NCBI GenBank assembly: GCA_942159475.1
Contig: OW804100.1
Location: 8,324,127 to 8,388,126 of the forward strand
Length of the DNA stretch: 64,000 nt
Source of the DNA: Sthenelais limicola
Taxonomy: Eukaryota > Annelida > Polychaeta > Phyllodocida > Sigalionidae
Reading direction: 5' to 3'
Below the pieces are notes generated by a model, which saw only the letters and a program-made list of their open reading frames with translations, did not search any database and was not told the DNA's origin. Made by a program: the position numbers and the translations under genes. Shown piece after piece: positions 1-11,529 of the stretch. Position 1 is the first letter of the stretch. Every line of letters starts with the position of its first letter.

Positions 1-745
1 GGTACAAAGTTGACATATGTGCCCAGAATTTGCAAATTTTATTTTGTATTTTCAACAGGGCTCCCAATGCTGCAGAACTATTTAACTCAGCGTAATTGCC
101 TCAGAATTTTCATGACATTTTAGATGTAGTTAACATGGAAACCGTTGTTAATATGAAAAAGAATTTTTGTAATTGTGTATGTGACAGTATATGCAGATAA
201 CACTAAATCTTTGCTTTTATTTGACATATCCTATATATTATTGTATTGCAGGAATTCCGGTTTTGAAGTGTTTATTTCAGGCCCACATAAGTACATTAGC
301 CAATAACATTATTAATGAGGTCACATGATAATGTTTAAAGTTCATTTGTCAATATGCAAGGTTCAATAGACCAATAGGGTAATACCCAAAAGGTAGTTTA
401 AAATATATATAGGCGCCACGTGGAGCTCTAGCCATTGAGATCAATGTGAAGTGTACAGTGATCCAATGGTCTATAAGAGTTATGTATGAGTGGTAGTTGG
501 GGTCTCCTTATGATCAGTAATCCTTATGGTATTAACTTGGATAAATATCTAGACTTGCCGTAACGTAAACCCTGATACGTTAATAATGAGCCATGGTATG
601 ATATGAAAAGGACAGTTGCTTGATCTTCATAAGCACTGTGATGGCAAAGACTATATATATGTATTAATATGTAGCAAAGCCCAGTACGTTGGTTAGGTGA
701 ATTGCCCCACAAAACATTATTCCTTATTATATTAGGGTACCTCAG
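1..745. other. Intronic or intergenic AT-rich DNA upstream of the first visible MMP exon
   Basis: No coding exon is recognisable here. It is AT-rich and is probably part of an intron of the MMP-like gene, since the first visible exon begins in mid-domain with an acceptor. A further possible acceptor, CTCAG, ends at 745. Confidence 0.4.
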
Positions 746-880
746 GTCCTGTATACTATGGTAACATTGCAGTTCCTGTATATTATCTTATCATTGCAGT
801 TCCTGTATATTATCTTATCATTGCAGTTCCTGTATATTATCTTATCATTGCAGTTCCTGTATATTATCTTATCATTGCAG
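746..880 (+). repeat. Five tandem 27-bp units, each ending in a TTGCAG splice acceptor
   Basis: Units lie at 746-772, 773-799, 800-826, 827-853 and 854-880. Each starts with TTCCTGTAT or GTCCTGTAT and ends with ATTGCAG. The last AG is the acceptor of the exon starting at 881, which itself begins GTCCTGTATATTAT, so the repeat duplicates an intron-exon boundary. The last four units are nearly identical; the first is more diverged (TATACTATGGTAAC). The unit is a multiple of three and contains no stop in the frame of the downstream exon. Confidence 0.85.
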
Positions 881-3800
881 GTCCTGTATATTATGAGTTG
901 AATGATAATGGAGTGCTAAATGGTTATCCCCGCACTATAAGAACAGACTTTGGTGGAGGATTCTTTTCTGTAACCACTGCATTCACTATCGTTGAACTCT
1001 CCACAGAATATTTATACATTTTCAAGGTAAGGAATATACAAACGTAGAGCGGAGGTTTTCCCACAAAGGTTCATTAGATTTAGCAATTACGATGTATTTT
1101 TAATTTTTAAGAAGGAAGAACATGAGTGTTATTCATATGTTGCTAGGAATTCCTAACATAAGATAAATTCGTGAGGTGGCTGCTCCCAGTAAGATGTTGT
1201 ATTTATAAATGCAGATAATTTAAAGCGAACCAGCTATTTTTTCGATTTCTTCGGAGAATTAAAATTTGAATTAAGAACCAGACAGCTCCTTTATGCCTCA
1301 CATAAGAGAGAATGGGGAAGGTGAGAACCCTTCTATGAAGATCTGTAATATTTGATACGATTTATGTACAGGAAGAAAAATAAAGTTAATGGAGGTATAA
1401 TATTTTTTTCCTCTTTGAGTGCAATAACATCTGTTGGAGAATTAAATAGAAGGTTATCAATTCCAGTTTAATATAGACTGTATCATGCACACAGCTTGAA
1501 ATAGTAAGTAAGGAAGTCAAGAGGAGCATATGTATTGTTCCATGTACCTCGGGAGGAGATTGGATTTAAGATGTGGTGAAATAAGTACCCGGTGTAGGGG
1601 AAACAGAAATATAAAAAACGATGAAGAGGAAACACCAATACTTTGGGAACGTGTTAGGCGATAGAAAGGAGAGTAATCTATGTATTTTTCTAGTAATATT
1701 CTTATTCAAATTGGAATAAGGCAGACATATTTAACTGATGAACAGAAGTACAGAATATTTAACCAAGGTAACAACACGTATACTTGGAAAAAATAGTGCT
1801 TGACAATTTGCCATTACCCATTATACACCGGTGTGTTATCTACATGCAATATGTTGAATTAGCCAGTGAGTTGTATACGCAATGCATGCAGTATAATATG
1901 GAAATAAACATTTATTTGTAGGATCTACAAGTCTTCAAGTATTCTGCTCCGAGCAGTCGTGTGATTTCTTGGGAGATGGAGTCCAGCTTTCCTAGACCCA
2001 TCTCCACCCTATTCCTAGGCCTGCCATATAGTATTGACTCTGGCTTTGTGTTCAGTGGATCTGTTAATGTATACTTCTTCCAAGGTATTAAACAACCCTC
2101 AGCTCTCATACAAAATATATTCACGCAGAACTGTCGACGAGTATTTATAACAAAAAGTGGATTGCTTAGCATTTTATGATCCCATGACGACTTATACTGA
2201 AGCAACTGTGTGTAAATATTACTGATATTGGCAGGTCAACGGTACTATAAAACAACACCTATCTACGACCGTACGGGCAACACTTTCTACATAACACCGA
2301 GTTCATACCCACGCAACAGGGCGATATGGAATCTGCCGATGGCCACAGTGGACGCAGGCCTTTTCTGGACAGGCAGCAGTCGGTACTACTTCTTCTCTGG
2401 GGCCCAATATTACAGATACGATGAACGGAGGCTTAGGGTATCAAATCTATTTGTTTTCATTCAGGGAAAGTACTTCATTTTGTTCCACATAGTCACACAT
2501 AGTCAGATGTCAAAAAATGATAAAAGTACACATAATATCGAGGAGTTTAATTTTATAATTATCCCAGAGTATTTAGTCTACAGACGAATTTATTAGTAGT
2601 AATATTTTTGAGAATTCAACTTACAACATTCGAAGGTTATATACTAATTACAATGAACAAGTTTCATTAATTGCACGGCAACGGTGTAACGGTGTTATTT
2701 ACATGTGAATCAATCTACTAGTTTTAAATGGGCGTAATTTCCTAGCTATATTATGCCAAAATATATTCATACAGTTCTAAGTTATGGGGATGTGGGGTGG
2801 AGGCCGGGTGGTGTCAAGCACTGGGCCGGGTCAGTGAATTACATCGCATTTTTATGCATAAAAAACTGAATTGTGAGATGAAACATTTTGTTTGACATGT
2901 TACGTTACGTTTTTCCCGCCATGTTTTGCAGAATCCCTTTCTTCCTTTTAGCATATGTTTGTATATCAGAGATACGTTTACGTATACGTTAGACCACCTG
3001 CTGAATCTCCCTAATTTCATACACCACATATATACGGCCACAACTTCACCTCCTCCTCCCAAGTACTAGAGAAAGACCACCATTGAGGTGATCTAGTCCT
3101 GGTAAAATAAAATGTAAACAAATGTGCTTCCTAACTTTAGGAACAATTGATAGTTCCCATATTGGACACTACTCGGCCAATGTAATTACATAGCTTCAAG
3201 GGTCACTATTAACTATTTTAGCTTGATTCCAACACAAACTTAAATTGTTAATCAAAATGAAAATCATCTGTATGGATTGATACAATTGATATTGATACAA
3301 ATTCGAAATGCATTCCCAAAGCATACATATATTCATAAGAAACTTTTTGATACAAATCCAAGCATAAACCCATTCTCTCCACCCCCACATATATATACCA
3401 CCCCCTACCCCCCGTCTCTCCCTCTCCCACTCCCACTCCCCTCTCTCCCTCTTCCTCCTCCCCGCCCTCCCTCATGAATGTAACTCGCCACGATTGGTTT
3501 ACAATATTTCACATTTGGTAAATGTCTCCACTTCAACTTTATTAACATCCTTATCCACTTACCACTATCTTACAATGGTGAAGTGTAACAACTATTTGCC
3601 TGTAATCATCATTATTCATTTCATCTGTCTTCATTTCACAATAATCAATAGCTTTGTGTAGATGTAAATTAAATTTAAAACAAAACACCCGCTAACTTAT
3701 GCACAGGCCCCATTATCCCCATTATCCACATGTTCAAGTCGTGTTTGTAAAATGGGTTTCAATGATTTTGTTTATGTGTGTACATAGGTGGACACTTCCA

Positions 3801-4087
3801 CTACTCTTCCATACCCACGCGGCGTGCGGAAATGGTGGCTTGTGTGTGACTCAGCATCCAGCCTTGTGGACGACGGCGATGGTCCTCAGGAAATGGTGAT
3901 AGGAGATCATGAACAATCGGAGCCGAGAGTACAGCATAGGATGTCTGACCTTGATTTACAGAAGCTGGAACTTCTGCTTGAAGGTGATAACGAAGGGCTG
4001 ACCAACGGACAAGGAAAAGTGCATTTATTAGATTATGCTATGTTAATTTGTGCCCTGGCCATTGCCAATATTATCAATGAGTGTTGA
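881..4087 (+). CDS. Matrix metalloproteinase-like gene, 3' part: hemopexin domain and hydrophobic C-terminus (4 exons)
   Basis: Exons are 881-1026, 1922-2084, 2235-2437 and 3788-4087 (TGA stop at 4085-4087). All have AG/GT borders and phases that agree (0, 1, 0). The joined protein runs from the end of hemopexin blade 1 (NGYPRTIRTDFGG) through blade 2 (FPRPISTLFLGLP), blade 3 (DSGFVFSG..VNVYFFQG) and blade 4 (VDAGLFWTG..YYFFSGAQYYRYD) to PYPRGVRKWWLVC. This blade order, and a Cys just after the last Trp pair, is the pattern of MMP hemopexin domains, where that Cys bonds to one in blade 1. A polar linker follows, then a hydrophobic stretch (YAMLICALAIANII) three residues from the end, as in GPI-anchored membrane-type MMPs. 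The catalytic domain lies outside the window. Other hemopexin-family proteins are possible but the tail favours a membrane-type MMP. Confidence 0.8.
3395..3475. repeat. Polypyrimidine (CT-rich) tract
   Basis: A run of CCCTCTCCCTCTCCCACT-type sequence in the last intron of the MMP-like gene. ORFs read through it only because it is low complexity. Confidence 0.8.
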
Positions 4088-4209
4088 TACTAATTACTCG
4101 CTTTAATACATAGAAGCTGGATCTTCTCCAGGACGACGATAAGGAAAGACTAAGCCAACGACAGAGACATATATGTATGTTTTACACGTCCCGAACTCTA
4201 CCTTCTCAC

Positions 4210-4215
4210 AATAAA
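4210..4215 (+). terminator. Poly(A) signal AATAAA of the MMP-like gene
   Basis: AATAAA lies about 120 bases after the MMP-like stop codon at 4087, with no other gene between, so it probably ends that transcript. Confidence 0.6.
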
Positions 4216-5330
4216 TGAGTCTTCATAACCACATGTGTCGTATTGGTAATAAATATTTTAGCATCTATGTGTACGTTTTTCTGTGTATTTCCCCCTCCTT
4301 GTCGGGTGTAACATGCATTACCATTACATGCATTGATAGATACCTAATCATCATCTGAACACTGCCTGAACACTGTTCAGATCCGTCCTAAAGACAGAAC
4401 TGGCGGTAGACATATATCATTGCCTAATTTGTGCAGAATAATGCATTGCATCATGGAGTTGACTCGAGTCACATCTGGAATATAAATGTATCAGTCATTC
4501 AAATTAATAAAGGAAGTGCTGAGACATGTCACGACCACTCACAAACAGCTTGACAATGAGGCTGACAATGTTAGAGCCAGGTCAGGTGACTCAGCTACGT
4601 TCTCGGTTCTGCTAATGATTTGAGGCTCTCCCGGATGATTCACCACAGTCACGAACTTTAAATTATGAATACTTATTTCGTGCATGAAGGGAAAAACGGA
4701 TCGCCAACAGTTTGGCAATTATTCATTTCATTTGTCATTATCTTACTCCATCGTGCACACTGAACATTGATATTTGGTGTGTAGCAAACACAATTTCGCT
4801 AAACTTAGGTAAAAGCAACATTTTTCTTTTTTTTAAATTTCATTTCGGGCCAAAAGCAATATTTTATGGTTGTGACACTTTCGAAAAGAAAAGAGAAAAT
4901 AGCTTCCACAAAAATTATTACAGGGAAAGACGAAATTTGAATATTGGTAATAACGGACTTAAAGTTGTTTTTTAAGTGAGTGGGATTATATATATTTAGA
5001 AGTGAATATAGGCAAAATTTCACCTTAACAGACACATTTTGCAAGACCAAGAGAACAAAGACAAAGAATAAAATATGTTATCTATCAAAACTAGGGAGAA
5101 TTACTTCACCAACTACTATTAGAATGCTGTATGAAGGGGACATTAGCCCTGTCAAAGTTATACCCACCTCAAACACACTATATATAGAGAGAGATATATA
5201 TTTATTATATATTCATATATATTTCAAATGAAGGTGAGGGGGGATCGTATTATACTAAGGATGTCGGTTTGGGTTTATAAGTGATGTTCTTATTGGGATG
5301 GAAATAAACCCACTGTTGATGTTTAATCGG
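4216..5330. other. Intergenic DNA, AT-rich, no gene seen
   Basis: Short ORFs here show no recognisable domain. An AT microsatellite with TATATAGAGAGAGATATAT lies near 5180-5225 and another at about 5395-5430. Confidence 0.5.
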
Positions 5331-5334
5331 TTTT

Positions 5335-5380
5335 ATTTCACACAAGCTTTCGCCCGGTCTTGGGCTTCTTCAGGCGTCGA
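5335..5380 (-). ncRNA. Hammerhead-ribozyme-like core (copy 1)
   Basis: On the minus strand the order is CTGAAGA, then a GCCC/GGGC stem, then GAAA. This fits the hammerhead core consensus CUGANGA - stem II - GAAA. It is followed by a GAAATAAAAC string shared with copy 2 at 6345-6410. Such motifs are known in Penelope-like retroelements and in small non-autonomous retroelements. I could not identify a convincing stem III and cleavage site, so activity is not claimed. Confidence 0.45.
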
Positions 5381-5568
5381 TCCTCAGGTGTCGATATTCA
5401 TATATATTTATTATATATATTATTATATATGAGCAATTCTCACGAATAGGGCACACTTAGTGACAGCTATGGCATTTTTGTCACCACTGCATATACAATG
5501 TTTTATTTGTCCATCTTAAAGACAAGCCTTTAGAGGTTAAAGAGATAAACCACTGTTCAGCAGGGAAA

Positions 5569-6275
5569 AAACGGAAAATAACATTTTGTTTAAACTTTGC
5601 CTCGTGAGAGAACATGGTTAAGTAAATCCAAAATGCCAATAAAAACAATAACTATGTCCCCAGGTTAGTTTTCATTTCAGGGAACCCTAAAATTTATCCC
5701 TGTTTACTATAGAAGTCGATGGGAAAGGGACACATTTTTCCGGGGGTTTTTTTCAGTATAGAAAAGAAATGGAAAATAACTTTTTCCTAAAAATCTCTCT
5801 ATCTATAGCTAACATATTATTGGATTAGCCCGACAATGAACGCAAATAAAATTTTTTTCTTTTCTAAGAAATATTGCTTTACCCTTACAAGCAATAAAAG
5901 ACGGGAGTCACCAGCTTTTAAAAAAAGTGATTCGGCTGAATTCACATCCCATGCATCCCAACAGGAATATTTAAGATTTTCAAAGCTAAATAATATCTTT
6001 CAAAATATGTTGATATCCTATTCTTTCATGCATGAGGGCAAACCTGTATAATAGCTATGTTTAGAAGAATTTTCAACAGAAAAATGTTATTCATCCGTCT
6101 GAAATCTTGGAAAAACTGAGAAAATATCCATTTTCCCCCACAGACTTCAATACTAAACTTTGGTGGTCCCTCAAATGAGAAATAAACTATGGTGAGATCT
6201 ATTTCATTTTGCTTTTTGTTGTCACCCACCCATGTTTCTTCTCAAGATAAAGTTTGAAAAAAATATTGTGACTCC
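5569..6275. mobile_element. Inverted-repeat (MITE-like) element with about 160-bp arms
   Basis: The left arm (about 5569-5735) is a diverged reverse complement of the right arm (about 6110-6275). For example CTATAGAAGTCGATGGGAAA on the left corresponds to the reverse complement of the ATTTTCCCCCACAGACTTC region on the right, and AACATGG near 5618 matches CCATGTT near 6230. The 375-bp interior has no recognisable coding. A third, single-arm copy is at about 15940-16140. Confidence 0.55.
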
Positions 6276-6344
6276 TCATTTTTCATGCATATTTAATTAA
6301 TTGTTGATATAAGTGAAGGATTCCTTCAAACGACAATCCGGTAC

Positions 6345-6410
6345 GTTGTATAAAAAGTTTTATTTCCCAACGCGTTTCGACCTATCGGTCTTCATCAGGG
6401 GACTGGTAAG
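6345..6410 (-). ncRNA. Hammerhead-ribozyme-like core (copy 2)
   Basis: On the minus strand: CCCCTGATGA, a stem GACC-GATA-GGTC, then GAAACGCG. This fits CUGANGA - stem II - GAAA. The stem II pairs differ from copy 1 (GACC/GGTC against GCCC/GGGC) yet stay complementary, and both copies continue into GAAATAAAAC. The conserved layout with a changed but paired stem supports an RNA-level constraint in the ancestral element. Confidence 0.5.
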
Positions 6411-6792
6411 ATGTTACAATATTCATTAGTTTATATAGGGGCGGTGAGAGTAGCACTGTGTAGCACTGGACTCGGTGTCACACAGTGTTGCACTTGTGTA
6501 GTCGTTCAGCGCTAGGTGACACTCAGCAGCAATTGTTAACACTTCTATAGCACTCTATGGGGCAGGTGGGGGGAGGAGAGATATTTGTGTTTAAATGATG
6601 AACAATGTTGAAATAAAGAGTTGTTGTTAAACTTTATTGGGAAAAAATGGCATATATAATATGTTAAATGAGAAGAGGTCTATAATTTTAAGCCTCTGTA
6701 AAACTTTAAAATTATTGATAAATGGCTCTAAAATTTTAAGGCCATGTGTGCGAGTTAAAGCACTTAGAACTATCGATTTAATAGGAGGAGAA

Positions 6793-7422
6793 TTATATTT
6801 TGTTAATGTGACTTGTCCTGAGCAGGATCTGGGCGAATTGGTGGCCAATGTCACGGTTGACGGCCTTAGTTGCCATCATTAGGTGGTATAAGGTGTCTGC
6901 TTGACCGCTATGTGAGGTTGTAGTCGGGTTCAGGTCATCGAAATCTTCCATCTCAGGTATGGTGATGGTGTTGCCTTCGAGGTACTCTGCAGTGGTCATC
7001 TGTGGGGCTGATTTTAGCAGCTCGGATATGGGAGTTGGAATGTAGGGTAGGGAATTGTCCTTGGAAGGGGTTGGAGCGGTTGGGGAGTATGGCGCATCTA
7101 CGGCCAGTATGGGTGTGGGGGTTCCTGGTGGTGATGGAGCATGGATAGGGCTGCGTTGTAGATGATCTTCAGCTATCTTGGACGCTATGCTGGCGATTAT
7201 GGATTCTGCATCTCGGGACGGGCTGGGAGATGGGGGTATCTCTACCTGGGAATCATTGTGATCTGGTGTTGGTGGAGTCAGATCAGGGCTTGGTGGGGGA
7301 TTTGATATAATGATGGTCAGGTTATTCTTGGGAGGGGGGGAGTCCTTAGGTTTGGAGACAGTAGCAGGGGGTGGGTTAGTGGGCTCAATTAATTCCTTGA
7401 ACTCCTGCCTGCAGCAGTGCAT
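6793..7422 (-). CDS. Proline-rich hypothetical ORF (209 aa), possibly retroelement-derived
   Basis: I do not recognise this ORF. The first half is rich in Pro, Ser and Thr (NPPPSPDLTPPTPD, PSPSPSRDAE), and the second half is acidic (EMEDFDDLNP) then basic. It lacks a signal peptide, membrane segment or zinc motif. On its own strand a hammerhead-like core lies 380 bases downstream, a layout that would fit an ORF of a Penelope-like or related element. No reverse transcriptase is visible beside it. It could equally be one exon of a host gene or a chance ORF in GC-richer DNA. Confidence 0.3.
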   Translation of the reverse strand: MHCCRQEFKELIEPTNPPPATVSKPKDSPPPKNNLTIIISNPPPSPDLTPPTPDHNDSQVEIPPSPSPSRDAESIIASIASKIAEDHLQRSPIHAPSPPGTPTPILAVDAPYSPTAPTPSKDNSLPYIPTPISELLKSAPQMTTAEYLEGNTITIPEMEDFDDLNPTTTSHSGQADTLYHLMMATKAVNRDIGHQFAQILLRTSHINKI

Positions 7423-7429
7423 ATGACAC

Positions 7430-9725
7430 CATATAACACCATATTTAACAGCAGGTATGAATATATCCAGTGGAATGTTTAAAGGATGGGGTGCATGAAA
7501 TCAGTCTTTTTTTAGTCTTTTTTCGGGGGTATTCCTCTTTAATATGGTTCGAAATAACATTGTTGAATATTTATACATGTTTGGTTCAACGCATTAACAT
7601 GTGAGAACCACTTGTTAATAAGTAGATCACTGTGACCTCAATTCTAGTCGGACTGGTGCTGTGATGTCACAGGGGTAACGCAGTATCGGGGACAACTCTG
7701 CCTGCCCTGTTTAACATATGTTTACTCGATCAGATCTGCTATTGTTTTACTGAATTCTACAACATGCAAACTAGGTGCATAGTTGTATGATATAGCAAAT
7801 GTCCTTCAGATGGAATGAGTTTCCATCATTGGCCAAAAGACAGCAAAATTGACCGAATATGAAAGGATTATGTGAGCATAAAAAACAGCAACTGGTCACA
7901 GCCATCGCCGCCATACCATCTGTAGTACCATGACTATCATAGCTTATCATCCATGTAACTGGGCTTTTATTATCTGAAAACTGTCCTGTATTCAGAAACA
8001 AGGTGATAACAAATTTAGTTCAGTGGTAAGGGGCTTCTAAATTATTTGTCAGTGAGTGGGATTGATTTGGAGAAACCCCAATCATAATAAACAAAGCTGT
8101 CAACAGGGAATAAGTTAGTCAGGCTAGTGTAGGGTGCAGCTAGAGTGTCTCCGGACAGGACAGCAGCAGGCACCTACCTCCCCTGCCCCACCCGCAGCCT
8201 GCATGCATACCCACTTATTCCCTCGCCACACTGACACATGCACCCACACCCTGACCCTACATGTATGTCTTACATCTGAAGGTTCTACGGCCCATAGTTG
8301 ATTGGATAGAGTAAAGATTAATCATGAAAGTTATTAAACATTGACTCAATTTAAGCCAGATCGAGTTACAAATAATTTGGGGTAGGCTTATAAAGGAGCA
8401 GTCTCTGTCCCAAGTCAGGGGTAGTCCCCAGGTAGTCAGTTTGTCAAACACCCCATACTTCCTCCTGAATACCGTAACTGTGAGGATTACAAACTCGGCC
8501 ATTTCTTTAAATGAAATGTCCACACATTCTTAGCTTTTGCAAAAAGGGTCTGGCAATCTTTCTCTCGAGTGTTTTCCCACATAAATACCCCAATGCACTG
8601 CCATCGGAGCTATGGATACTACATAGCTCTGCTGGCATGGGGCTTTGGGAGTGACCCCTGTGATATAACACAGGCAGAAAGTCATGGTAGGTGGCAGTTA
8701 ATGCATTTCATTCCTAGCTCTAGTTTTCATGAATAAAACCTTGTGTAACTTTGACAATATTGCTTGTATATGATTTAGATTTTAAAACTGGTACAAGGAA
8801 CTGACCCTCTTCCCAATAAATAAAAGAAAAAAGTTCATGCATCCTCTCCTTTAAATGATCAAGAGTTAAATTTTAAAAAGAGGGGTTTAGGAAGATGGAG
8901 AGGGATTATTGCTAATGTAAGATATAAGTTAGATCTTAGTTATCTACATTTGTCACCTGAATAAGGAGATCTTTTTTAGAAGGGATCTTTCTTTTTCTAC
9001 AAGTTTGATCTGTTATTTTGATGTTTAACTTTATGTTTCTTAAAACCAGCCGCCCTGGTGATGGTAGGGGTTAATGGTGGGTCCATACAATAGTCCAAAA
9101 CACTTCAAATCCAATGGAAAATACTATATTTGGGGCAATACATGGTACGTTTCTATATTAAAGTATAGCCGATGTTGACATTGGTGTCTAAGTCAGTCGA
9201 ACCTGCCTGTACTCAATGATCATGGGTAGAGTCAGGCAGCACTGCAGTTAACGCTACATGGAAGGGGTGCTTTCTAAGTATAACATGTGAAATACATGTT
9301 CTAATTAGTATTCTTACTACCTATTACATTCTTCGTACTTTTTCAATATATTTACCGACTCTAAGAGTTTAGATGCAGGTTTATTATTATGGTGTGATCG
9401 TTTTTATGCAAACCCTACATGTGCGGGAATATTTTACACACCCCAATTATTAGAACTCTCCAGTCATGAATCCATTAAGATCTTGTTGCGATGTTAACAA
9501 ATGTTGAGTAGTGCCAAGTTGACACTACTCGATCCCTGCCTTTTTGAAGGCATTGCTCTCTAACTCTAGTACGGCCGCCTCCCATAACAGAGCTAGACTA
9601 GCGCTAACTATGGTATCTGAGCTTCCACTTGTCAACATGCAGTGTGGGCAAAACACCCCATGTAGGACATGTATCTGTTTATGGTTTCAAGCACGCTGAC
9701 TGGCTATTGATTAGATAAGGTGGGT
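7430..9725. other. Non-coding DNA, no gene recognised
   Basis: No ORF with a known domain and no convincing exon was found in 2.3 kb. One short hairpin (GAGTAGTG / CACTACTC) lies near 9505-9530. Confidence 0.5.
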
Positions 9726-9727
9726 GG

Positions 9728-10950
9728 ACCCTATATACCCACCTCACACACCCTATATACCCACCTCACACACCCTATATACCCATCCCACACACCCTCT
9801 ATACCCACCTCACACACCCTATATACACACCCTATATACACACCTCACACACCTTATATACCCACCTCACACACCCTATATACCCACCTCACACACCCTA
9901 TATACCAACCTCACACACCCTATATACCAACCTTACACACCCTATAAACCCACATTACACACCCTCTATACCCACCTCACACACCCTCTATACCCACCTC
10001 ACACACCCTATATACCCACCTCACACACCCTATATACCCACCTCACACAACCTATATACACACCTCACACACCCTATATACCCATCCCACACACCTTTTA
10101 TACCCACCTCACACACCCTATATACCCACCTCACACACCCTATATACACACCTCACACACCTTATATACCCACCTCACACACCTTATATACCCACCTCAC
10201 ACACCCTATATACCCACCTCACACACCTTATATACCCACCTCACACACCCTATATACACACCTCACACACCCTATATACCCATCCCACACACCTTATATA
10301 CCCACCTCACACACCCTATATACCCACCTCACACACCCTATATACACACCTCACACACCTTATATACCCACCTCACACACCTTATATACCCACCTCACAC
10401 ACCCTATATACACACCTCACACACCCTATATACCCATCCCACACACCTTATATACCCACCTCACACACCCTATATACCCACCTCACACACCCTATATACA
10501 CACCTCACACACCTTATATACCCACCTCACACACCCTATATACCCACCTCACACACACACTATATACCCACCTCACACACCTTATATACCCACCTCACAC
10601 ACCCTATATACACACCTCACACACCTTATATACACACCTCACACACCTTATATACCCACCTCACACACCCTATATACCCACCTCACACACACACTATATA
10701 CCCACCTCACACACCTTATATACCCACCTCACACACCCTATATACACACCTCACACACCTTATATACACACCTCACACACCTTTTATACCCACCTCACAC
10801 ACCTTATATACCCACCTCACACACCCTATATACCCACATTACACACCCTATATACCCACCTCACACACCCTATATACACCCCTCACACACCCTATAAACC
10901 CACATCACACACCCTATATACCCACCTCACACACACACACTATATATAGA
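9728..10950. repeat. 22-bp minisatellite array, about 55 copies
   Basis: The unit is close to CCCTATATACCCACCTCACA plus CA (22 bp) and repeats for 1.2 kb. Variants (CTTATATA, ATACACACC, CCCATCCCACAC) recur in order, which suggests a higher-order pattern of 7 to 9 units. Because 22 is not a multiple of three and no frame of the unit holds a stop, a long ORF (435 aa from 9724) runs through it; I treat that ORF as an artefact. The array ends at a short (CA)n/TATATATA run. Confidence 0.95.
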
Positions 10951-10994
10951 GATGTTGTGGATATGAGGTTTGATGCAAATCCAGAAAGTTACTG

Positions 10995-11480
10995 CTGCAA
11001 GATAGGCCTATGTTTATTTTTGGGGAAGTAAATTGGTAATATTTCACCAGATCTGAATGTCTAATATCGTTTTCATATTTGAAATAAAGGATTGCCACAA
11101 AAACGGCCCTTGCAAACCAGCCGGGAGTTTCCCAGCTACTAAACTAAACGTTCAAAAGAGTTGTCAGCCGTTTGCCTTGCGAGATCTGCTGTTGATCTTA
11201 TGATTCCATAAGACGACAGCAGATATTTAGATTTTAGGATTTGATACTGTATTTCGTTACCTTTTAATGGAATAAATTTTAATCCCGGATTTTCTACCTG
11301 CAAAAGGCCTATGAGCATTGTTTTTCTGATTCTGGCTTCCCCAGTCTGTCGCTATATATGACGTCATTGTTGAGGGCGGGCTCATGGTCATGTGATCGCA
11401 TCTGATTGGCTTAGAGCGGCAGTGGCTCTTCTCTGTTTGCTGTTCCATCAACTTTTTGTTTGGGCGGCCATTTTGAACTC
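10995..11480 (+). repeat. Dispersed structured repeat R1, copy 1
   Basis: It shares order and many blocks with 21715-22185: GGAAGTAAATTGGT, ATTTCACCAGATCTGAA, AAACCAGCC.GGAGTTTCC, TTTAGATTTTAG and GTTTGCTGTTC. Two hairpins are present. One is AGCCGGGA-GTT-TCCCAGCT near 11120. The other is ATCTGCTGT / ACAGCAGAT at 11184-11224 with an inner CTTATG / CATAAG. No coding capacity is seen. Confidence 0.7.
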
Positions 11481-11529
11481 CCCTCGCTTCGAATGTGTGG
11501 TTTGTGAGAACTTTTTGATTATTCATTAA

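Noticed and set aside
3277..3477. Pro-rich ORF with PLPLPSLPLPPPRP
   Set aside because: A translation of a polypyrimidine tract within an intron.
9724..11031. 435-aa ORF of Tyr/Thr/His/Pro repeats
   Set aside because: It is the 22-bp minisatellite read through. All forward frames are open because the unit has no stop, and no gene context is seen.
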